Source of the DNA: Pseudomonadota bacterium
Lineage (GTDB): Bacteria; Desulfobacterota; Syntrophia; Syntrophales; UBA5619
Length of the DNA stretch: 8,435 nucleotides
Direction: 5' to 3'
Assembly (NCBI GenBank): GCA_018896355.1
Contig: JAHIMW010000055.1
Span: forward strand, 1 to 8,435
Below the pieces are notes generated by a model. That model had not been told where the DNA came from, did no database searches, and worked only from the letters and a program-made list of their open reading frames with translations. A program made the translations under genes and the position numbers. Numbering within the stretch: the stretch's first letter is position 1; each line of letters begins with the position of its first letter. Below are positions 1 through 4,885 of the stretch, one piece after another.

Positions 1-634
1 AGCACGATCGGTAAGGGGGTCGTCAACCCCGAGGCGATCACGCTAACCGTCGTTGCCGCTGATCGGCTTCCTGCTGGGGTTTCTCTACATGGTCGGGGTT
101 CTCTGGATCGTACGGGACAAGGCTCCGGCGAAGGTCGACGGGGTCTTCCGTAAGCTCCAGCTCGCCTCTGCCGCGGCGTACTCGCTGGCGCACGGACTCA
201 ACGACGCACAGAAGACGATGGGAATCATCATGCTGATCCTCGTCTCGACCGGACACATGGCCGCAGCCGACCTCGGCAGACACGCCCCGTGGTGGATCAT
301 CCTTTCGTGCCACGCCGCCATTGCCCTCGGGACGATGTTCGGCGGCTGGCGGATCGTAAAGACCATGGGCATGCGAATCACCAAACTCGCCCCTATCGGC
401 GGGTTTGCCGCCGAGACCTCCGGCGCAACCACCGTCATCGGCGCCTCGCTGCTGGGAATCCCCGTCTCGACCACGCACACCATCACCGGCGCCATCGTTG
501 GCGTCGGCGCCACCCACCGCCTTTCCGCGGTGCGCTGGGGGATGGCGGGGACCATCGTCTGGGCCTGGATTTTGACGATCCCGCTGTCGGCGCTTATTGC
601 CGCCGCGATTTACACCCTCCTGAAAGCCTGGTAA
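1..634 (+). pseudogene. PiT family inorganic phosphate transporter, 3' part, frame-disrupted
   Basis: Members of this family (PF01384) are inner-membrane phosphate:cation symporters made of two homologous halves. Frame 1 from base 1 reads STIGKGVVNPEAITLTVVAA, the usual sequence just before the first-half signature. From base 53 the homology continues in frame 2 with PLIGFLLGFL, then the second-half signature GLNDAQKTMG and the closing GIPVSTTHTITGA motif, ending at TAA 632-634. Frame 1 stops at 151-153, and frame 2 has a stop upstream at 44-46, so no single frame spans the gene. The roughly 55-70 residues that normally lie between these blocks, including the first-half GLPxSSSHALIGG-type motif, are missing, so this looks like a deletion plus frameshift rather than a single-base error. 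A fragment starting at TTG 53 or ATG 89 could be translated (193 or 181 aa) but would be only about half a transporter. The 5' part lies outside the window. A misassembly is the main alternative. Confidence 0.8.
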
Positions 635-694
635 TTAGGGACAGAGCCCCTATTGTTTTCAGGGAAAACAATAGGGGCTCTGTCCCTAATTACC
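630..694. terminator. Perfect palindrome between convergent genes; likely bidirectional terminator / REP-like element
   Basis: Bases 630-660 and 664-694 are exact reverse complements (31-bp arms) around the 3-base loop AGG. Each arm begins GGTAATTAGGGACAGAGCCCC and ends with an A/T-rich stretch next to the loop. The PiT remnant on the plus strand ends at TAA 632-634 and the AI-2E gene on the minus strand ends at TAG 686-688, so both stop codons lie inside the palindrome. The RNA from either side would fold into a very stable hairpin, which fits a bidirectional terminator, although no free U-tract follows. The perfect symmetry and stop-supplying ends also fit a mobile palindrome of the REP or RAYT-associated kind; that part is inference. 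Confidence 0.75.
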
Positions 695-1726
695 GCGGTA
701 GAATTCCTCGTACATCTCCCAGATCGCGATCAGCAGGGAGGTGATGACGGGACCGATGACGAACCCGGAAAACCCGAACAGGATGAGCCCTCCGAGCGTC
801 GAAAGGAAGATGAGCAGCGGGTGCATCTCCACATCCTGGCCGAGCAGGATGGGGCGAAGCAGGTTGTCCACCGTGCTGATCACGAGGATCCCGACGGTAA
901 GAATCAGGATTCCCTCCCAGACATGACCCGCCAGAAGCATCAGGATGCCGACAGGCGCCCAGATGATGGAGCAACCGACCAACGGGACGATGGCCATCAG
1001 AATCATCAGAAGCCCCCAGATTAGAGCCCCCTCCACGTCCGTCACAAAAAAGACGCCCCCCCCCAGCATCCCCTGGATGCCACCTATGATCAGCGTTACC
1101 TTCAGCGTAGAGCGCGCCGTCACGATGAACCGTTCGTAGAGGAACTTCTCCCGGCCCCGCCCCAGCGGCAGAATCTTCATAGCCAGACGGAGGAACCTCT
1201 CCCCGTCGCGGACAAAGAAAAAGAGGGTGTAGAGCATGATGGCGAATTTGACCAGCAGGCCGAGGGTATTCTGCGTCAGATCCCTCAGGTGGACAAAGAT
1301 GTATTTCGTTATCCCCTGCACCACTTCGGTGGTCTTCGCAACCAGCATCTCCTCGTTGATTTGGAAAAGCTGGGCGACGGGATTGCCGGAGATCGTGTCG
1401 ATCATCTGCTGGAGATTCCGGTCCATGTGCTTCGCGTCGGGGCTCAGGGTTGCGTAGATCCGGGCGGATTCCTTGAAGACGAGCGTTCCGATGATCCCCG
1501 CAGGCAGCAGGATGATCACCCCGATAAGGAGAAATAGAATCGCCGTACTCAGGTTCGGGCGGTTCAGTTTCCCGTTGATCATGCTGTAGAGAGGCCTGAA
1601 GACACCGGCGATGACGGCGGCCCAGAAGATCGGAAAGAAAAAGGGCTGCAATAGGTAGAGGAAAAGGATCGTCACCATTGCCAGGATGACGAAGAAAGGC
1701 ACATTGTTCTCTTTCATGTTACCCAT
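686..1726 (-). CDS. AI-2E family transporter (PF01594), integral membrane protein
   Basis: This is a 346-aa polytopic inner-membrane protein. Family members export autoinducer-2 or other small molecules, or act as ion antiporters, so the substrate cannot be read from sequence. Hydrophobic segments lie near residues 10-29, 32-47, 59-84, 156-173, 207-228, 231-262, 267-285 and 302-336, close to the usual eight-helix layout with a polar loop at about 85-150. The diagnostic C-terminal block is clear: DNLLRPILLGQ (287-297) followed by MHPLLIFLSTLGGLILFG and FVIGP. Length is typical of the family. The start at ATG 1724-1726 is the longest option; a second ATG at 1715-1717 (residue 4) is possible and neither has a strong Shine-Dalgarno. 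A candidate promoter lies at 1770-1796. The last codons and TAG stop fall inside the 630-694 palindrome, so the extreme C-terminus is encoded by that repeat. Confidence 0.93.
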   Translation of the reverse strand: MGNMKENNVPFFVILAMVTILFLYLLQPFFFPIFWAAVIAGVFRPLYSMINGKLNRPNLSTAILFLLIGVIILLPAGIIGTLVFKESARIYATLSPDAKHMDRNLQQMIDTISGNPVAQLFQINEEMLVAKTTEVVQGITKYIFVHLRDLTQNTLGLLVKFAIMLYTLFFFVRDGERFLRLAMKILPLGRGREKFLYERFIVTARSTLKVTLIIGGIQGMLGGGVFFVTDVEGALIWGLLMILMAIVPLVGCSIIWAPVGILMLLAGHVWEGILILTVGILVISTVDNLLRPILLGQDVEMHPLLIFLSTLGGLILFGFSGFVIGPVITSLLIAIWEMYEEFYRGN

Positions 1727-1769
1727 CGGTTCAACGCCTCGACGAATCCATTCGCGTTCCTGTGCGTTT

Positions 1770-1796
1770 TCTATACAATCGCGGGAGCGGCGTCAA
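1770..1796 (-). promoter_or_regulatory. Candidate sigma70-type promoter for the AI-2E family gene
   Basis: On the minus strand a TTGACG -35 box (1791-1796) is followed after 15 bases by TATAGA (1770-1775). Both hexamers are close to consensus, but the spacer is shorter than the optimal 17. The site lies 44 bases upstream of the ATG and would let this gene be transcribed independently of the NimA-like gene, which ends 100 bp upstream. This is a sequence match only. Confidence 0.4.
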
Positions 1797-1826
1797 TGGA
1801 CGAAAAAACACGCCACCCTCCCCATA

Positions 1827-2285
1827 TTATTCGCGGCACTTGCCGGTAAGGCTCTCGATCTCTATCCGGATGATCGCCGTTTTGGCAAGGATGTCGTCCG
1901 GGTAGGCGTAAGGTCCCTGCGCGCGGTAATGGTCCATTATCCGGTCCAGGGCGAATCGTTTCTCCGCGGCATCATCGACGAGGATCGCCCGGCCAAAGCC
2001 GATGACGCTCTCGTAGCGCGCGCCCCACCCGCACGATGCCGGCCCCTGTCGGATTTCCCGCAGAAAATCCATCTCGAAACAGACCCGGTCGTTTTGCCGG
2101 AGGATGTCGAGCTTCCGCCCCTCGGTAGCGCAGTGGAGAAAGAGGCAATTCTCCCCGAGACCGAAATTCATCGGGACGACATAGGGCAACCCGTCGTCGC
2201 AAAACCCGATCCGACAAACGAGCGCCTCCTCCATGAGCGCCCGGATCGTTGACTTATCGAATATTTCCCGGTTTGCCCTCCGCAT
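1827..2285 (-). CDS. Pyridoxamine 5'-phosphate oxidase family protein (NimA-like FMN-binding split barrel)
   Basis: This 152-aa cytosolic protein matches the NimA-like branch of the PNPOx split-barrel superfamily (PF12900 type). Its hallmarks in order are a short N-terminal helix, the first barrel strands ALVCRIGFCDDGLPYVVPMNF (21-41), the block LHCATEGRKLDILRQNDRVCFEMD (50-73), where the residues after LHCA normally contact the flavin phosphate, and SVIGFGRAILVDD (93-105). Relatives bind FMN, F420 or heme. Some reduce 5-nitroimidazoles, but most have no known substrate, so nitroimidazole resistance should not be assumed. The ATG at 2283-2285 is preceded by GGAGGGG seven bases upstream, a good Shine-Dalgarno that fixes the start. 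Length fits the family. It lies between two other minus-strand genes, with its own promoter candidate at 2325-2353, and no functional link to either neighbour is evident. Confidence 0.88.
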   Translation of the reverse strand: MRRANREIFDKSTIRALMEEALVCRIGFCDDGLPYVVPMNFGLGENCLFLHCATEGRKLDILRQNDRVCFEMDFLREIRQGPASCGWGARYESVIGFGRAILVDDAAEKRFALDRIMDHYRAQGPYAYPDDILAKTAIIRIEIESLTGKCRE

Positions 2286-2324
2286 TGGTTACCCCTCCCC
2301 GCTTCCGCCGGATATTACAGGCGT

Positions 2325-2353
2325 ATTATAAGACAGACGTTTGAAGATTTGAA
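2325..2353 (-). promoter_or_regulatory. Candidate promoter of the NimA-like gene, overlapped by an 8-bp tandem repeat
   Basis: On the minus strand a perfect TATAAT -10 box (2325-2330) lies 17 bases from TTCAAA (2348-2353), a 4/6 match to the -35 consensus. Predicted transcription starts near 2318, giving a leader of about 30 bases that contains the GGAGGGG ribosome site. The -35 region overlaps two abutting copies of TTTGAAGA read on the plus strand (2340-2347 and 2348-2355), which could be an operator or chance. Confidence 0.55.
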
Positions 2354-2391
2354 GAACGGAACACCGACCACTCCACGGATTGCCCTTTTTC

Positions 2392-3165
2392 CTATGCCTT
2401 TTGAACCTCCTCAAGGAGGCGACCCACCCGGTCGAAATCCTTGCGGAAACGGATGGGCCGTCCCCGGTTGTCGCGGGCGTTGGTCTGCGTGCAACTGTCG
2501 ATTCCCGCGGGCCGGACCCGGCCGACGGCTTCGCGGACGTTCTCCGGCGAAATCCCCCCGGCCAGGATCACCGGGATTCGGCTCGCCTCGACAAGCGCGG
2601 CGGCCAGATCCCAGTCGCAGACCTCTCCGGTAATGCCGACGTAACCGGCCACGGGCTGGACGCTGCCATCTCCTCCGTATCCCCGGAGGGTGTCCGTCAT
2701 GAAGCCGTCGGTGTACGGCTCCAGCGTGCGGGCGATCTCCAGGATCGCCTTTTGGACAGAGGCTGAATCGGTCTGGCCCGGCTCGGGAATGGGGATGGAA
2801 CGGGTGATTCCTAGCATGGGGAACTCCTTTTTCACGCGCTTCTGGACGCGGATCGCCTCTGCGCAGACGGCGTCCCGCTGCGCACTTTTTCCCGGATCGA
2901 GCGGGATCGACTCGCAGAAATGTACGAAATCGGGCTCATGGTAGTCCAGTGCGCGAAGGATGTCGTCTTCCCGCGCGAGGAGCGGGATCAGGCTGCTCTT
3001 CGCCCCCGAGCCGCGGACCAGGCGGACGACCTCCCGCACGGAGGGGGCCTTCAACATATCCGGCGAGAGGATCACGCTCCCGATGCGCTCCACCCCCATC
3101 TCGATCAGCCGCTCCGCCTCCCGCGGCTCCTGGATTTCGTATATCTGGACGATGATCCGTTTCAT
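2392..3165 (-). CDS. TrpF-like (phosphoribosylanthranilate isomerase-related) TIM-barrel protein, atypical active site
   Basis: The 257-aa protein has a TrpF-like fold signature. LAGGISPENVREAV (201-214) matches the phosphate-binding GGLxPENVxxAI block, PAGIDSCTQTN (219-229) sits where TrpF has GVDVSSGVE, and GITGEVCDWDLAAAL (177-191) matches the GGTGxxFDW region. Asp158 in FMTDT is placed like the catalytic general acid of TrpF. At the N-terminus, where TrpF has KxCGI with the catalytic cysteine, this protein reads VQIYEIQ, so the cysteine is replaced by tyrosine. It is also 40-50 residues longer than typical TrpF (about 200-215 aa), with the extra length mainly around residues 85-155. No other trp gene is present. 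It is therefore probably a TrpF-derived protein with another role, or a degenerate isomerase. I chose ATG 3163-3165 because it matches the family N-terminus and because the predicted promoter (3204-3232) would start RNA at about 3197. The longer start at 3195 (267 aa) would leave almost no leader. Confidence 0.8.
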   Translation of the reverse strand: MKRIIVQIYEIQEPREAERLIEMGVERIGSVILSPDMLKAPSVREVVRLVRGSGAKSSLIPLLAREDDILRALDYHEPDFVHFCESIPLDPGKSAQRDAVCAEAIRVQKRVKKEFPMLGITRSIPIPEPGQTDSASVQKAILEIARTLEPYTDGFMTDTLRGYGGDGSVQPVAGYVGITGEVCDWDLAAALVEASRIPVILAGGISPENVREAVGRVRPAGIDSCTQTNARDNRGRPIRFRKDFDRVGRLLEEVQKA

Positions 3166-3203
3166 GAATGGTTCCCGTAATCCGTTTGAAGACATCGGGG
3201 TCC

Positions 3204-3232
3204 ACCATAGGGAAGCCCCCCCGGAATGTCAA
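3204..3232 (-). promoter_or_regulatory. Candidate sigma70-type promoter of the TrpF-like gene
   Basis: On the minus strand a consensus TTGACA (3227-3232) is followed after exactly 17 bases by TATGGT (3204-3209, 4/6 match to TATAAT). The spacer contains seven consecutive G residues. The predicted start is near 3197, about 32 bases before the ATG at 3163-3165 and practically on the alternative ATG at 3193-3195. This favours the downstream start codon. Confidence 0.55.
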
Positions 3233-3254
3233 TCGGAATCACTTTTACACCTTC

Positions 3255-3296
3255 TCTCTGCCGGCTTCACCGGCTGCATGTCCTTTGCAGCAGAGA
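3255..3296. other. Possible three-way-junction RNA/DNA fold in the divergent intergenic region
   Basis: An outer 7-bp stem pairs TCTCTGC (3255-3261) with GCAGAGA (3290-3296). It encloses a CGG/CCG hairpin (3262-3264 with 3270-3272) and a TGCA/TGCA hairpin (3275-3278 with 3286-3289). An alternative pairing GCCGG/CCGGC (3260-3264 with 3270-3274) competes with the outer stem. It lies upstream of both divergent genes. It matches no riboswitch or small RNA class I recognise, and the inner stems are short, so chance is possible. Confidence 0.25.
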
Positions 3297-3435
3297 TCTC
3301 CCCGCCCCCTTTCTTTCCCTTGCATTTCCGGCGCTCTGTGTTACATAACCGGCAGCTCCGCCGGGCCGGAACCCGTGGACGGCGGAAAGCAGAATCGCAC
3401 GTTGGGTGGGAACAATCCGCGAGTGAAATGAATCC

Positions 3436-4665
3436 ATGAAGAACTGGATACGGCAAAGCAAGATCCTGATCACCTGCCCCAAGGGGATTCCTCCCTGGCT
3501 TGCCGGGGAGCTCCGCGCCCTCGGCTTCCCCGTCGACGAGGAAGGGGAGGCGGCCGTCGAGACGGAGGGGACGCTCGCCGACACGATGCGGATGAACCTC
3601 CATCTCCGGACGGGCCACCGGATCCTTTTCCGTATCGCGGCCTTCCCGGCGGAGAATCCGGACGGCCTCTACCGCGGCCTGCGGGAGCTCCCGTGGGAGG
3701 AGATTCTCCATGCAACGGGGGAGCACGCCTACCTCTGTGTAACCTCGACGGCGGACACCCCGGCAATCAACGACGTCCGGTTCGTCAACTTGAAAGCGAA
3801 GGACGCGATTGTCGACCGGATGCAGGAAAAATGCGGCCTGCGGCCCGACTCCGGACCCGACCGGAACCGGGCGGTCGTGCACGTCTACTGGAAGGGGAGC
3901 GAGGTCGCGGTCTACCTCGACACCTCCGGCGAGCCGCTCTCCCGGCGGGGTTACCGGAAGATCCCCCTTGCGGCGCCGATGCAGGAGACCCTCGCCGCGG
4001 CCGTGATCCTTGCGACCGGCTGGAACGGCCGGAGGGGCTTCGTCAATCCGATGTGCGGGAGCGGGACGCTCGCGATCGAGGCCGCACTCTTCGCCGAGGG
4101 CAAGGCGCCGGGCCTCCTCCGGAGCAACTACGGCTTCATCCATTTGCAGGGTTTCGACCCGGCCGCCTGGCGGGCGCTCCGGGCGGCGGCGCACGAGGCG
4201 GGAAAGGAGACGGCGGCGAGGATCATCGCCACGGATATCAACCCGGAGGCGGTCGCCGCGGCGAGACAGAACGCGCGGACAGCCGGCGTGGAGGGGCGAA
4301 TCGAATTTTCCGTCTGCCCCTTCAACGAGACGCCAATCCCGGAGCGGGGCGGCATCGTCGTCCTCAACCCCCCCTACGGCGAACGGACCGGCGATCTCCC
4401 AAGTCTGATCGGCCTCTACCGGGAGATCGGAGATTTCTTCAAGCAGCGGTGCGGCGGATACCGCGGCTACATCTTCACCGGGAACGCCGCCCTGGGAAAA
4501 TCGGTCGGCCTAAGGACGAAAAGGCGAATCCCTTTTTTCAACAGCGCGATCGAGTGCCGGCTTCTGGAGTACGAGCTCTACGAGGGGAGCCGCCGGAAAG
4601 AAAAAGAGGATGGCGGAGCAAAGATGCAGGCGCCTTCGGAGGCGGTGAAAGTTATTGTCGAATGA
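3436..4665 (+). CDS. rlmL: THUMP-domain class I SAM-dependent RNA methyltransferase, RlmL-like (23S rRNA guanine-N2)
   Basis: This 409-aa cytosolic enzyme belongs to the COG0116 RlmL/YpsC group, which uses S-adenosylmethionine to methylate the N2 of a guanine in 23S rRNA (G2445 in E. coli). An N-terminal ferredoxin-like region and THUMP RNA-binding domain cover about residues 8-165, including the conserved INDVRFVNLKAKDAIVDRM (111-129). The Rossmann methyltransferase domain follows. SAM motif I is NPMCGSGTLAIEAA (204-217), the acidic residue ending strand 2 is D267 in ATDINP, and the catalytic motif is NPPYGER (311-317), typical of N2-guanine methyltransferases. It corresponds to the N-terminal half of E. 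coli RlmKL without the RlmK half, a common form outside gammaproteobacteria. The last roughly 25 residues are polar and poorly conserved. The Shine-Dalgarno before ATG 3436 is weak, but the start fits the family. The stop TGA 4663-4665 lies inside the target duplication of the downstream element, which leaves the protein intact. Confidence 0.9.
   Translation: MKNWIRQSKILITCPKGIPPWLAGELRALGFPVDEEGEAAVETEGTLADTMRMNLHLRTGHRILFRIAAFPAENPDGLYRGLRELPWEEILHATGEHAYLCVTSTADTPAINDVRFVNLKAKDAIVDRMQEKCGLRPDSGPDRNRAVVHVYWKGSEVAVYLDTSGEPLSRRGYRKIPLAAPMQETLAAAVILATGWNGRRGFVNPMCGSGTLAIEAALFAEGKAPGLLRSNYGFIHLQGFDPAAWRALRAAAHEAGKETAARIIATDINPEAVAAARQNARTAGVEGRIEFSVCPFNETPIPERGGIVVLNPPYGERTGDLPSLIGLYREIGDFFKQRCGGYRGYIFTGNAALGKSVGLRTKRRIPFFNSAIECRLLEYELYEGSRRKEKEDGGAKMQAPSEAVKVIVE
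4658..4665. repeat. Left copy of 8-bp target-site duplication
   Basis: TCGAATGA here is repeated exactly at 4824-4831 on the other side of the 158-bp element. The left copy contains the last codon and the TGA stop of the rlmL-like gene. Confidence 0.75.
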
Positions 4666-4823
4666 CGTAATTGCAAAGCTCTTCAAAATATGTCCCCCCT
4701 CCCTTGACGGGAGGGGGTTAGGGGGTGGGTGAAGCGGAACATGCAGATTTTACGGCAAGCTCCCCCACCACCCTGACCCTCTCCCGTCAAGGGAGGGGAT
4801 TTATTGGTACTTTTGCAATTACC
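4666..4823. mobile_element. MITE-like non-autonomous element, 158 bp, with terminal inverted repeats
   Basis: The ends CGTAATTGCAAA (4666-4677) and, on the other strand, GGTAATTGCAAA (4823-4812) match at 11 of 12 positions. They are bounded on both sides by the direct repeat TCGAATGA (4658-4665 and 4824-4831), as left by a transposition that duplicates 8 bp. Inside, the two halves are imperfect inverted copies of each other for about 65 bases. Each carries a hairpin built on CCTCCCTTGACGGGAG: 4695-4703 with 4709-4717 (9 bp, loop TTGAC), and 4778-4785 with 4791-4798 (8 bp including one G-T pair, loop GTCAA). There is no reading frame of note, so any transposase must act in trans; the responsible family is not identifiable here. 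The hairpins may also attenuate read-through from the rlmL-like gene into the glc operon. Confidence 0.72.
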
Positions 4824-4832
4824 TCGAATGAT
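4804..4832 (+). promoter_or_regulatory. Possible hybrid promoter for the glcD operon across the element's right end
   Basis: TTGGTA (4804-4809, 4/6 to the -35 consensus) is 17 bases from AATGAT (4827-4832, 4/6 to the -10 consensus). The -35 lies in the inserted element and the -10 in the target duplication plus one host base. Transcription would begin near 4839 and leave a leader of about 47 bases before the glcD start. The match is modest and untested. Confidence 0.25.
4824..4831. repeat. Right copy of 8-bp target-site duplication
   Basis: This is an exact second copy of TCGAATGA (see 4658-4665). Bases 4825-4831 also pair with TCATTCG at 4842-4848, a small 7-bp hairpin with a T-rich loop that would have lain directly at the rlmL stop codon before the insertion. 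Confidence 0.75.
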
Positions 4833-4885
4833 AGCATTTTTTCATTCGCTTCTGTAAAACGATGCCCGAACAGGAGGCCTTGGGA

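Noticed and set aside
38..517. A 159-aa minus-strand frame antisense to the PiT remnant
   Set aside because: It has Asp/Arg/Gly-rich low-complexity composition and no domain, while the plus strand has clear PiT homology.
630..694. The palindrome as a target-duplicating insertion like the 158-bp element
   Set aside because: The 8 bp on each side (622-629 and 695-702) do not match, so no target duplication is visible.
3320..3347. A TTGCAT-N16-TACATA promoter-like site upstream of the rlmL-like gene
   Set aside because: Each hexamer matches consensus at only about three positions. It is the best candidate I could find on that strand, but not above chance.
3229..4194. A 321-aa open frame on the minus strand overlapping the rlmL-like gene
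   Set aside because: Its composition is typical of a GC-rich shadow, it has no recognisable domain, and the plus strand encodes a complete methyltransferase.
3693..4670. A 325-aa plus-strand frame inside the rlmL-like gene
   Set aside because: It is an out-of-frame shadow rich in Arg, Gly and Pro; the motif-bearing frame is 3436-4665.
4695..4717. The 9-bp GC-rich hairpin after the rlmL-like gene as an intrinsic terminator
   Set aside because: No T-tract follows (TTAGGGGG instead), and an inverted partner with the same core occurs at 4778-4798. It is better explained as part of the mobile element.
4667..4822. A CRISPR array, suggested by the repeated CCTCCCTTGACGGGAG units
   Set aside because: There are only two units, in inverted rather than direct orientation, with no spacer pattern.
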